DNA from: Lentisphaerota bacterium
Lineage (GTDB): Bacteria; Verrucomicrobiota; Lentisphaeria; Victivallales; UBA1829
DNA: 36,146 nt
Assembly (NCBI GenBank): GCA_015061845.1
Contig: SUVT01000018.1
Span: 1 to 36,146 of the forward strand
Reading direction: 5' to 3'
The first letter of the stretch is position 1; each line of letters begins with the position of its first letter. Below, one piece after another: positions 16,707-25,929 of this stretch. The translations under genes were made by a program, and so were the position numbers. The notes below the pieces were generated by a model that saw only the letters and a program-made list of their open reading frames with translations, was not told the origin of the DNA and made no database searches.

Positions 16707-18941
16707 ATGGGCTCTTATTACACACGGGAAAATCCACAGGATCTGAACCGGTATTACTCTCCGGATATCCTGATCGTCGGCGGCGGAATGGCTGGAATCT
16801 CTGCCGCAGTCACAGCAGCACGGCTGGGTGCGAAAACAGTGCTTGTCCATAATCGTCCGACTCTTGGCGGACCTGCTGGATCTGAATGTGAATGTGAGTC
16901 CATCGGTGCCTTGATCGTAGGAGGTTCCAACTGGACCACCCGGGATGCCCGGGAGACCGGACCCATCGAAGATTTCCGCATGACGACCGAATATCTTTAC
17001 GAAAACGGATGGCGGAATCATCTCAGTCAGGTTCTGCGGGATGTGGCGGAAAAAGAGGAAAATCTGACTCTTCTCTTAAACACCGAAGCATACGATGTAA
17101 AAGTGGAAAACGGCAGGATCACGGAGATCCTTGCCCGGACTTTGAACAGTGACCTAACCAACCGCATCACACCGAAGATGGTTCTGGATTGTTCCGGAGA
17201 CTCTTTTGTTGCTGTAAAAGCAGGAGCGCAATTCAGACACGGCAGAGAGGGGAAAAGCGAATTCAATGAAAGTCTCGCACCCGATCAGCCCGACACTTGT
17301 ACCCTGGGGTCAAGCATCTATTTCCGGGCAGTCGATACCGGTCATCCGATCCCGTTCAAAGCGCCCGACTGGGCTGAAAAATTTACAGATGAAATGCTTG
17401 GTCCGGGTAGATCCCATAAAGATCCCCGGAAAGGGTACTGGTGGATTGAATGCGGCGGAGAAATGGACACCATCTGCGACAATGAAGTGATCTACAAACG
17501 GCTTCTCGGAGTCGTCTACGGAGTCTGGGATCACATCAAAAATCATGGGGATCACAATGCGGATAATTATGCCATCGAATGGATTTCCAGCATTCCGGCA
17601 AAGCGGGAATCCCGCCGTATCATGGGCGACTATATCCTGACTCAAAACGATGTCGAAAAACATGCGGTCTATCCCGATGGGGTAGCATACAGCGGCGGAA
17701 ATCTGGATATTCACCCGCTGAAAGGGATCTTCAGCGGAAACACACCCTGCGGCCCGGAACACGGGATCCTCTCCCCCGGACTTTATCAGATCCCCCTGCG
17801 CTGTCTTTACACTCCCGAAGTGAAAAATCTCATGATGGCAGGCAGAAATATCAGCGTGACCCATGCGGCACTTTCGTCCACCCGTCTGATGGGAACTTGT
17901 GCGTTGTGCGGTCAGGCTGCGGCAGCAACGGCAATCCTCTGCTGCAAATATGATGAAATCCCCCGGACGATTTCTGAAAAACGGATGAAAGAACTGCTCC
18001 GGCTTCTCTACCGTGTGGATCATACGCTGCCGGATGTTTCCGTGGAAGATCCCGACAATCTCTGTCTTAATGCGAAAGTGGAAGTTTCTTCCAGCATGGC
18101 GTTGGATCTGCTTGATACGGAATGTATCGGAACCGAAGCACTTGGAACCGGCGAGTCTCCTGCGGCGCAATCGTTTATTGCCACAACTCCGGAGATCCGG
18201 GAAGCGGTGTTTATGATGAACAACAACGGTACGGAACCGGCAGAAGTTTGTGCAGAGCTGGTTCTCCAACCGGAGATGTATGAGTTCACGAAAGGAACTG
18301 TTATTGCTGAATCCAAAGTTCAGGTCGCCCCGGGGAAAGGACAGAAGATCAAGTTCAAATTCAATGCCGGAACGGAGGTTGGAAAACGCTATTATATCCG
18401 TCTGAGCGGTCCGGCTTCTGTGGAAAGCTGTTTGAACATGCGGAACCTGCCCGGCATCTGGCGTGCGAACCTGCCGATTTCGTGGCCGCCGCAAGGAGAT
18501 AATACCAACCACAGCTTCAAACTTGTCCCGGAACAGAAACCTTTTGAGGGAGAAAATATCGTCAAAAGCGCGAACCGCGGCGGTGATGATCTTTCCATCT
18601 GGATTTCCGATCCGAAAGCGGGATTCCCGCAGACGGCTCAGGTCACTTTCCCCGAAAAGAAGACCGTTTCCTGCGTGGAACTGGTCTTTGATACCTGTCT
18701 GGAACACATCAATATTTACTCATCCCAGACGGAGTGTGTGAAGGATTATGTTCTGGAAGGGATCTGCGGCGACCGGGTGATCGTTCTTGCGGAAGAATCA
18801 GACAATTATCTGCGGTTCCGGAAACATGTTTTCCCGGCAGTGGAACTTTCCGCATTGCGCCTGACGGTTCGCGCCTCCAGAGGAGATTCCTCTGCGAGAG
18901 TCTATCAGATCAGAGCTTATGAAAAAGCAGAAATATGCTGA
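16707..18941 (+). CDS. FAD-dependent oxidoreductase with C-terminal discoidin-like domain
   Basis: This 744-aa protein lacks a signal peptide, so it is predicted cytoplasmic. A Rossmann FAD-binding motif lies at residues 25-30 (GGGMAG) inside 'ILIVGGGMAGISAAVTAARL'. The family block 'MAGRNISVTHAALSSTRLMG' followed by 'CALCGQAAAATAI' (about 377-410) is characteristic of the FAD_oxidored family. The last ~180 residues look like a beta-sandwich of the discoidin (F5/8 C) type ('CVELVFDTCLEHINIY', 'LRLTVRASRGDSSARVYQIR'). It starts 12 nt after copy B and ends 18 nt before copy C, so it belongs to the operon. Its relatives are common in carbohydrate loci of Lentisphaerae and Planctomycetes, but the reaction is generally unknown. 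Oxidation of a sugar released by the neighbours is my inference. Confidence 0.82.
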   Translation: MGSYYTRENPQDLNRYYSPDILIVGGGMAGISAAVTAARLGAKTVLVHNRPTLGGPAGSECECESIGALIVGGSNWTTRDARETGPIEDFRMTTEYLYENGWRNHLSQVLRDVAEKEENLTLLLNTEAYDVKVENGRITEILARTLNSDLTNRITPKMVLDCSGDSFVAVKAGAQFRHGREGKSEFNESLAPDQPDTCTLGSSIYFRAVDTGHPIPFKAPDWAEKFTDEMLGPGRSHKDPRKGYWWIECGGEMDTICDNEVIYKRLLGVVYGVWDHIKNHGDHNADNYAIEWISSIPAKRESRRIMGDYILTQNDVEKHAVYPDGVAYSGGNLDIHPLKGIFSGNTPCGPEHGILSPGLYQIPLRCLYTPEVKNLMMAGRNISVTHAALSSTRLMGTCALCGQAAAATAILCCKYDEIPRTISEKRMKELLRLLYRVDHTLPDVSVEDPDNLCLNAKVEVSSSMALDLLDTECIGTEALGTGESPAAQSFIATTPEIREAVFMMNNNGTEPAEVCAELVLQPEMYEFTKGTVIAESKVQVAPGKGQKIKFKFNAGTEVGKRYYIRLSGPASVESCLNMRNLPGIWRANLPISWPPQGDNTNHSFKLVPEQKPFEGENIVKSANRGGDDLSIWISDPKAGFPQTAQVTFPEKKTVSCVELVFDTCLEHINIYSSQTECVKDYVLEGICGDRVIVLAEESDNYLRFRKHVFPAVELSALRLTVRASRGDSSARVYQIRAYEKAEIC

Positions 18942-18959
18942 AAGAAAGGATGTCAAACC

Positions 18960-21900
18960 GTGAAAAAATGGTTGTTATTTCTAATCGCTGCAATAATGTC
19001 AAGCAGTACATTCGCTCAGAACCTGATTGAAAACAGTAGCTTTGAGGATGGAATATCTCCGTGGAAACCTGCCGGCTGGAAACTGGGCGGCGGAAAAAAA
19101 TGGCTTTTCCCTGTCGCAGACTCCACCACCTCTCAGGGTGCAGGCGGCAGCACCTCCATGCGGCTTGACTGGACCAATCAGCATATCTGTTATATCCTGT
19201 ATCAGAAAGAGATCAAACTGCCGACGGCAAAGGAACTGGAACTCTCTTTCTGGATGAAAGCCGCCGGTTATACCACATTCAACCAAGTGGAAATCGCTGT
19301 TGTTTTTCCGGAAATCAAGGATAAGAAGAAAAATACCATTTCTTTGCGGAATCCGTGGAACCGCAGACCGGAAGAGTGGACGCAATATACAAAAATTATA
19401 AAAGTCCCCGGAAATGTAACGAAAGCCCGACTTTGGATCAAAGTTCACGGATACAAGAATCTGAAAGGTACAAACTGGCTGGATAATCTTTACTTCGGAC
19501 CGGTAAAAAAAGCGGCGGCGGAAAAACCTGTTGAGAAAAAAATCGTTCTGAAACGCGGGATCTCCACACAAAAGCATGGGGGAGTCTATTATCCCGGCGA
19601 AAAGATCATTTATTCTTTTGAATATACCGACAACAAGCTCCCGGGCAAAAAGGCGGAATTTGCGTGGGAGATTTTTGACTTTGATGGAAAGAAAATCCTT
19701 ACCGGAAAACAAGTTGTGACACTTCCACCGCAGAAAGACGGTGCGTTCCAGATCGATTTATCCGCTTTGAATAAATATCCCGGCTGGTTTTTCATAAAAG
19801 GCGAACTCTCTTCCAAAGGAAAGAAACTTTCTGATGTAAAAACATCCTGTATCGTTGTGCAGAAACAGATCGGAAAAAGGGATCCGTTCTTCTCTGCAAA
19901 GGGTGCAGGACCTATTGAAAAACAGATCCGCATGGGCAACGGTTCATGTGTTATCACTCTTCAGAGACGTTTTATTCAGACAGGTCCGGATTCTTACCGG
20001 ATGCCCAACGAAGAAAAGATGCTGGAAGAGGCTGTCAGATACGGATTTGAGCCGTTTTTCCTCTTCCATATCTCCCAGCATTCAACGCCAAAAAACCCGC
20101 AGCAGCCGAAATTTTTGAGGCAGAAAGTCAATGAAAAATTGGCGAAAGGGATCAATCCCTACGATGCAGAATATTATCAAACCTGGCGCAATTTCTTTGC
20201 CATGCTCGCTGAAAAGTACAAGGATAAAGTTCAGGACTGGTATCTGATGGATGAAATTTACAATATCTATCATCAGTCAAAATATGAACTGGAACACTAT
20301 ATTCAGGTTCAGAAAATCATGTATGAGGAGGTCAAAAAACGGAAACCTTCCAATATCATCGGCGGCTGCGGAACATTTATTGATATGAATCCGGAATTGG
20401 GAAAATATCTGTGGAAAACGCTCCGGAATCATACAGACGGACTTGCCTGCAGTCTGTATCTCGGGAAAGGAACGGTTGCGAAAGGGTTGACTCTTGACGG
20501 ACCGGAAACCGGAAAACTCCTGAACCGGTTCAAAATAACCCGTGATGTGATCGGGAAAGATACCTTTATTTCCGGAACAGAAAGCGGTTACTGTTTTCTG
20601 GATTTCCCGGAACTTGATTCTGAAAAAGTCAAAGAAGTTGCCAAAATCAAAGCCAGAAGCCTTGTCATTCTCAAAGCAATGGGGGTCCGGAAATGGGTCT
20701 ATTTTCTCTTTGAAAACGATCCCAGCTGTGAATCCGCCAGACGGGGTTACGGCAGGACTGACTGGGGAATGTGGAACCGGAAATGGGGTTCTCCGAAACC
20801 TCATGCTGCAGCCTGGGCAGTTTCCGCACGGGTTCTGGCATTCGCAACAAATCCCGTGGATGCTTCGCCATGTCCGGATATCTACTGTTATGTCTTCCGT
20901 AAAGGGGATAAAACCCTTGCCGCATTCTGGGCTTACTCCAAAGAGGATGTGGATGCAGAGATCAATATGCCGTCAGACTGGACGGGGATGGATTTTCTCG
21001 GCAGACCTTTCAGCGGAAAGAAAGGCTCAAACAATTTGAAGCTCAACGACAGAGTTCTTTATCTTGAATTCAACGCTCCGCAGGAGGCTGTCGCAAAAGC
21101 CTTCCGGACAGGAAAATATGTCCTGCCGGAGGCTTATGTGTCAATCAACCGGATCGACGGCGGAAAAGTCGGTGTCATGGTCAAAAATAAGACCGCCGGA
21201 GATCTGAAAGCGGAAGTTTCTCTCAACGGCTCTCCGGTTCAGAAAATCATTGTAAAGCGCGGAACCATCGGACAGGCGGCTTTTGCAAAGGCTCCCGGCA
21301 GCGGAAAACTATCCGCTGTTGTTACTGTAAACGGAGTCAAATATCATGCGGAAAAAGAAGATGAATGGTATCCGGTGAAAAAGCTCGCTGTACCGCCGTC
21401 GCTTCAGGGGAACCGTTTGATCGGGTTTGAAAAGGCTGCGCCGCTTGTCATGGATTCCATGAAGCACATCAAGCCTGCGGAAATCGAAACACACGGGATC
21501 TGGACCGGTAAAGATGACCTTTCTGCAAAGATCTGGACCGGTTATGATGACAGGAATTTTTATCTCGGAGCGGAAGTTACCGATGATGTTCAGGTTTCCC
21601 GTTATGCCGGGCAGCTGTCATGGAATCAGGATGCCATGCAGTTCGGGTTCGATATGGGAAACAATGACTATGATCTTGTCTTATCCCCCGGCGGATATGG
21701 GAACGATGACCGGGAATTTGTTCTCTCCGCCACCCCGAAAGGACCGCAGCTCTTCTGTTTTACCGGGCCTTCAGACATCCGGAGAAAGCTGATCGGAAAA
21801 CCGCAAGTCGTGCGGAGCGGCAATAAGACGATCTATTTTGTTGCTCTTCCGTGGTCCCTGCTCGGAAAAAAGCCGGTAAAGGGGAACGTTTTCGGTTTCA

Positions 21901-22019
21901 ATGTTGTGATCTTTGACTTTGACAGAAAGGATGCCACAATTTCCTGTCAGCTGGAATTTTCACCGGGGATCACCTACGGGAAAACTCCGGCTCTGTTTAA
22001 ACGGTTTATTCTAGAATAA
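18960..22019 (+). CDS. exported multidomain glycosidase-like protein, copy C (intact)
   Basis: This copy is 1019 aa and intact. Layout: signal peptide (1-19, ending 'STFA'), jelly-roll lectin-like domain (about 20-180), Ig-like domain (about 195-300), TIM-barrel domain (about 320-625), beta-rich domain (about 630-800) and CBM9-like domain (about 825-1010). Candidate catalytic residues are Glu432 in 'DWYLMDEIYNIYH' and Glu541 in 'ISGTESGYCFLDF'. Their spacing of 109 residues fits a retaining clan GH-A enzyme, although the acid/base is preceded by Asp where the clan usually has Asn. I cannot assign a GH family. The start codon is supported by AAAGGA upstream. It is probably secreted to the periplasm or cell surface; the substrate is unknown. 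Confidence 0.8.
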   Translation: MKKWLLFLIAAIMSSSTFAQNLIENSSFEDGISPWKPAGWKLGGGKKWLFPVADSTTSQGAGGSTSMRLDWTNQHICYILYQKEIKLPTAKELELSFWMKAAGYTTFNQVEIAVVFPEIKDKKKNTISLRNPWNRRPEEWTQYTKIIKVPGNVTKARLWIKVHGYKNLKGTNWLDNLYFGPVKKAAAEKPVEKKIVLKRGISTQKHGGVYYPGEKIIYSFEYTDNKLPGKKAEFAWEIFDFDGKKILTGKQVVTLPPQKDGAFQIDLSALNKYPGWFFIKGELSSKGKKLSDVKTSCIVVQKQIGKRDPFFSAKGAGPIEKQIRMGNGSCVITLQRRFIQTGPDSYRMPNEEKMLEEAVRYGFEPFFLFHISQHSTPKNPQQPKFLRQKVNEKLAKGINPYDAEYYQTWRNFFAMLAEKYKDKVQDWYLMDEIYNIYHQSKYELEHYIQVQKIMYEEVKKRKPSNIIGGCGTFIDMNPELGKYLWKTLRNHTDGLACSLYLGKGTVAKGLTLDGPETGKLLNRFKITRDVIGKDTFISGTESGYCFLDFPELDSEKVKEVAKIKARSLVILKAMGVRKWVYFLFENDPSCESARRGYGRTDWGMWNRKWGSPKPHAAAWAVSARVLAFATNPVDASPCPDIYCYVFRKGDKTLAAFWAYSKEDVDAEINMPSDWTGMDFLGRPFSGKKGSNNLKLNDRVLYLEFNAPQEAVAKAFRTGKYVLPEAYVSINRIDGGKVGVMVKNKTAGDLKAEVSLNGSPVQKIIVKRGTIGQAAFAKAPGSGKLSAVVTVNGVKYHAEKEDEWYPVKKLAVPPSLQGNRLIGFEKAAPLVMDSMKHIKPAEIETHGIWTGKDDLSAKIWTGYDDRNFYLGAEVTDDVQVSRYAGQLSWNQDAMQFGFDMGNNDYDLVLSPGGYGNDDREFVLSATPKGPQLFCFTGPSDIRRKLIGKPQVVRSGNKTIYFVALPWSLLGKKPVKGNVFGFNVVIFDFDRKDATISCQLEFSPGITYGKTPALFKRFILE

Positions 22020-22034
22020 GGAGAATATCAAAAA

Positions 22035-25000
22035 ATGAACACAAACAAATTGACTGCCTTGCTTCTTTCTACTGCGGTTACAGTCTGCATGTTCGCTCAG
22101 AACCTTGTGGAAAATCACAGTTTTGAAAGCGGGCTTGCCCAGTGGAAATCTTCTGACTGGAAACGGAAAGACAGCAGGGTCTGGCTTCAGCCGGCTCTGG
22201 ACAAAACTGATTTTCAGGGAGCAGGCGGAACCGCTTCCATGAAATTGGCATGGACAAAACAGCATGTCTGCAACATCACTTACAGCAAAACGCTGAAGCT
22301 GAACAGGTTGAAAGAAGCAGAACTCTCTTTCTGGGTGAAAAGTGCCGGTTTTGACCATAACAGTGTGACGGAACTCCTGCTGGAATTTCCGGAAGTCAAA
22401 GACAAAAAACTGAGAACCGTAAAAATCGGGAACAAATGGAACCGTCCGCCCTCAGACTGGACTTTTTTCAGCACGAAAGTTCAAATTCCTGCAGGAGCTT
22501 CAACGGCAAAACTCCATATCCGGATCCATGGTTATAAAAGCACAAAAGGAACCAGCTGGGTCGATAATGTTTATTTCGGACCTGTCCGGAAACAGGCGGA
22601 AGGACCGAAAGCAAAACATGTGATCTCACTGAAACGGGGATTCCCGGCAGAAGTTCACGGCGGGGTCTATTATCCCGGCGAATCAATGACTTATACCATT
22701 GAGTTCAAAGAAAATAAAGCTCCCGGAAAGACGATGGACTTTGTCTGGCAGCTTCTTGATTTTGACGGTCAACCGGTTGCAGATGGCAAGCAATCTGTCA
22801 CGCTTCCCAACAAGGCTGAAGGTGCATTTCAAATCAAACTCGCTCCGCTGAAAGAGTTCCGCGGCTGGTTCGTTCTGAAAGGAAAATTTACTGAAAACGG
22901 AAGAACTGTCGCAGAAGTGACAAGCACCGGAATCGTTGTTGAACGACAGAAAGGAAAACGGGATCCGTTTTTCTCTGCCAAGACACCCGGAACAATTGAA
23001 AAACAGATCCGCATGGGCAACGGTTCCAGCAACTTCATCGCCCAGCGCAGACACATGCAGTCAAGCCCGACAACGTTTTATCCCAAAGAGATGAAACGCC
23101 TGAAAGCATGGCTCGCCATGTGCGAAAAATACGGTTTTGAGCCATATATCATCTTCCATTCCTCCCAGCATTCAACGGCGACCAACCAGCAGCAGCCGCT
23201 TTATATGCGGAAAAAGATCAATGATAAACTGGCAAAAGGGATCAATCCCTATGACGAAGCATATTTCCAGACCTGGAAAAACTTCTTTGCTCTGCTGGCA
23301 AAAACCGCAAACGGAAAAGTCCGGGATTGGTACATGGGAGATGAGATCTACAACACCCAGCATCGTTCCAAATGGGAAGTCTTCCACTATATCGGCGTAC
23401 AGAAAGCCCTTTATGAAACGATCAAAAAGATCGACCCGTCAATGGTTGTCGGCGGTGGCGGCTGTTTTATGGACCGGCACCCCATCGGACGGAAGATGTG
23501 GCATGATGTCAAAGATCACCTTGACGGCATCTCCTGCAGTCTTTATCTGGGGAAAGTGACTGCAGCAAAAGGTTTGACCGTTGACGGACCGGAATCCGGA
23601 AAACTCCTTGACCGGTTCAAAGATACCCGTTCTGTCATTGGAAACAACAAATTTGTTGCCTGCACTGAAAGCGGTTACAACTTTCTGGATCACCCGAAAA
23701 TTGATTCTGATATCGTAAAAGAAGTCGCTAAAATCAATGCAAGGAATCTTGTTATCCTGCGTGCAATGGGTGTCCGGAAATGGACGTTTTTCACCTTTGA
23801 CAATAACATTTCCTACGAAAAACGCGGTGGGAGAATCGACTACGGCATGTGGAACAATGCAACCGGCTCTCCGAAACCTCATGCGGCAAGCTGGGCAGTT
23901 TCCGCCCGTATGCTGGCATTCGTGACGGATCCGGTAGATGCCTCACCTCATCCGGATGTCTACTGCTATGTCTTCCGCAAAGGGAACAAAACATTGGCGG
24001 CATTCTGGGCTTATGTGAAAGGCGATATTGATGCTAAGATCACTATGCCCTCCGACTGGGGCGGCGTTGATTTTCTCGGAAGACCGCTGAACGGAAAAAC
24101 CGGTTCGCAGAATTTCAAGCTGAACGACAGAGTCCTTTATCTGGAATTCGATGCGCCGCAGGAGGCAGTGGTAAAAGCATTCCGGAACGGGAAATATATT
24201 CTGCCGGAGGTTTATATCACTCTGCACCGGGTCAATAACGGAAAAGTCTGTGTAACCGTTCAGAATAAAGCCGGAAAAGATCTGAATGCCGCAGTTTCCC
24301 TCAACAGTCTGCCGGCAAAAAAAGTTTCCATCAAACGCGGAACCATGAAGAATGTCATTTTTGACTGTCCGCCGGGGAAAGGGAAACTCACAGCCTCTGC
24401 AGTGGTCAACGATGTCAAATATCATACAGAAAAAGAAGATGAATGGTATGGTGTTGCAAAACTTTCAGCAGTCCCCTCCATTCAGAATGGCGCATTGAAA
24501 GGCTTTGAGAAAGTTCAGCCGCTGGTAATGGATTCTGTCAAACACTTGAAACCGCTGGAAGCAGATGTTGCAGGATATTGGACCGGAAAAAATGATTTGT
24601 CCGCAAAGATCTACCTCGGTTATGATCAGAATTATTTTTATCTCGGGGCTGAGATCACAGATGATGTTCCGGTTTCCCGTAATTCCGGTGTCCGTTCCTG
24701 GGATCAGGATGCGATCCAATGTGCCTTTGAAACAGCAAATAATGAATTTGATTCCGTTCTCACCCCCGGCGGTTATGATGCCGATGACCGGGAATTTACC
24801 ATTGCCGCCACACCGGAAGGACCGGAATTGTTCTGCGGAACAGGTTCCCCGGATATCGCCCGGAAAATCATAGGAAAACCGCAGATCGTCCGCACCGGGA
24901 ACAAAACTGTTTATCTTGTCCGTTTCCCGTGGAAAAATCTTGCAAAACTGAAACCGGTCAAAGGGACAGTCTTCGGATTCAATATCGTCATCTTTGACTT

Positions 25001-25100
25001 TGATGCAAAAGATGCAAGAGTTTCCACTCAGCTGGAATTTTCACCGGGAATCACATACGGAAAAACACCCGCATTTTTCAGAAGATTTATTTTAGAATAA
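22035..25100 (+). CDS. exported multidomain glycosidase-like protein, copy D (intact)
   Basis: This 1021-aa protein has the same domain order as copy C: signal peptide (1-21, ending 'CMFA'), jelly-roll domain ('QNLVENHSFESGLAQWK'), Ig-like domain, TIM barrel, beta-rich domain and CBM9-like domain. The candidate Glu pair is Glu437 in 'DWYMGDEIYNTQH' and Glu545 in 'ACTESGYNF'. The ATG follows AAGGAGA, 15 nt after the stop of C. The central region resembles copy B more than copy C. It is missing a few residues in the 'ISYEKRGGRIDYGMW' loop, where the other copies have a longer Ser/Arg-rich loop. That difference near the barrel C-terminus may alter substrate fit; this is inference. Confidence 0.8.
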   Translation: MNTNKLTALLLSTAVTVCMFAQNLVENHSFESGLAQWKSSDWKRKDSRVWLQPALDKTDFQGAGGTASMKLAWTKQHVCNITYSKTLKLNRLKEAELSFWVKSAGFDHNSVTELLLEFPEVKDKKLRTVKIGNKWNRPPSDWTFFSTKVQIPAGASTAKLHIRIHGYKSTKGTSWVDNVYFGPVRKQAEGPKAKHVISLKRGFPAEVHGGVYYPGESMTYTIEFKENKAPGKTMDFVWQLLDFDGQPVADGKQSVTLPNKAEGAFQIKLAPLKEFRGWFVLKGKFTENGRTVAEVTSTGIVVERQKGKRDPFFSAKTPGTIEKQIRMGNGSSNFIAQRRHMQSSPTTFYPKEMKRLKAWLAMCEKYGFEPYIIFHSSQHSTATNQQQPLYMRKKINDKLAKGINPYDEAYFQTWKNFFALLAKTANGKVRDWYMGDEIYNTQHRSKWEVFHYIGVQKALYETIKKIDPSMVVGGGGCFMDRHPIGRKMWHDVKDHLDGISCSLYLGKVTAAKGLTVDGPESGKLLDRFKDTRSVIGNNKFVACTESGYNFLDHPKIDSDIVKEVAKINARNLVILRAMGVRKWTFFTFDNNISYEKRGGRIDYGMWNNATGSPKPHAASWAVSARMLAFVTDPVDASPHPDVYCYVFRKGNKTLAAFWAYVKGDIDAKITMPSDWGGVDFLGRPLNGKTGSQNFKLNDRVLYLEFDAPQEAVVKAFRNGKYILPEVYITLHRVNNGKVCVTVQNKAGKDLNAAVSLNSLPAKKVSIKRGTMKNVIFDCPPGKGKLTASAVVNDVKYHTEKEDEWYGVAKLSAVPSIQNGALKGFEKVQPLVMDSVKHLKPLEADVAGYWTGKNDLSAKIYLGYDQNYFYLGAEITDDVPVSRNSGVRSWDQDAIQCAFETANNEFDSVLTPGGYDADDREFTIAATPEGPELFCGTGSPDIARKIIGKPQIVRTGNKTVYLVRFPWKNLAKLKPVKGTVFGFNIVIFDFDAKDARVSTQLEFSPGITYGKTPAFFRRFILE

Positions 25101-25112
25101 GGAGATAACATC

Positions 25113-25880
25113 ATGAAAAAACAACACTTCACACTGATCGAGCTTCTGGTTGTGATTGCAATCATTGCGATCCTCGCCGGAATGCTGCTGCCCGCCCTGA
25201 ACAATGCAAGAGCGACCAGTTTGAGGTCAAACTGTCAGGGGAATCTGAAACAATGGGGAACCGCCATTCTTCAGTACGCTTCTGATTACAATGACATTAT
25301 TCTGCCCTGCTGTGCCTATAACAAACCGGAAGAACACCGCAACATGGTTTACAGCGATGTGCAAAGAAGCTGGAATATGTTTGCGGCTCCGTACGCCGGA
25401 ATGGATATCGACAGCAGAATTGCTACCTCTGACGGACAAAGCAAAGGGGTTCCGCCGGAATGGCAAAACGGTATCATGAAATGTCCGGCATCCCCGATCA
25501 AAGTCGCAACTTTTATGTATGTGCAATATGGCATGAACCAATACAATACCGGAGGAAAACCTTACACCTCTCTTCCGGCGATCCAGAAGTTCGGACAGGC
25601 AAAGCGCGCCAGCGCAATGTCTTACCTCATGGACTCCACAAATGTTGCAACAACGCTGGAAACAGTTGATACATCCTCACCCAAAGAACATGGACGCTTC
25701 GCCACTTCCAATGGCAGCTATTCCAACAGAAGCAGACACCGCGGTTACTGCAATATCCTGTTCCTGGACGGTCATGTGGAATCCATGCCGGAAAACACCT
25801 TGATGTCTCACAGACTGCCGTCATCAACTTACGCCAACCTGAAAGTCAATGTCCTTTTCGGGTTCGGCGGAAATTATTAA
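25113..25880 (+). CDS. type II pseudopilin-like protein with H-X9-DG motif
   Basis: This 255-aa protein has a four-residue-plus-His leader (MKKQH), then '[19 protein letters not shown]', the class III prepilin signal cut and methylated by a prepilin peptidase, with Glu at mature position 5. The residue before the cut is His where Gly is usual. The C-terminal half contains '[13 protein letters not shown]', a perfect H-X9-DG motif (His209 to Asp219-Gly220) that marks a large family abundant in Lentisphaerae and Planctomycetes. AAGGAGA precedes the ATG, 12 nt after copy D. Such proteins are thought to be cell-surface or secretion pseudopilins. Its place in the operon suggests a role with the exported enzymes, but this is unproven. 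Confidence 0.9.
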   Translation: MKKQHFTLIELLVVIAIIAILAGMLLPALNNARATSLRSNCQGNLKQWGTAILQYASDYNDIILPCCAYNKPEEHRNMVYSDVQRSWNMFAAPYAGMDIDSRIATSDGQSKGVPPEWQNGIMKCPASPIKVATFMYVQYGMNQYNTGGKPYTSLPAIQKFGQAKRASAMSYLMDSTNVATTLETVDTSSPKEHGRFATSNGSYSNRSRHRGYCNILFLDGHVESMPENTLMSHRLPSSTYANLKVNVLFGFGGNY

Positions 25881-25929
25881 TAAAGGAAATCAAACAGTGA
25901 ATCGTACTACGCAAAAAAAGGAAACTGTC

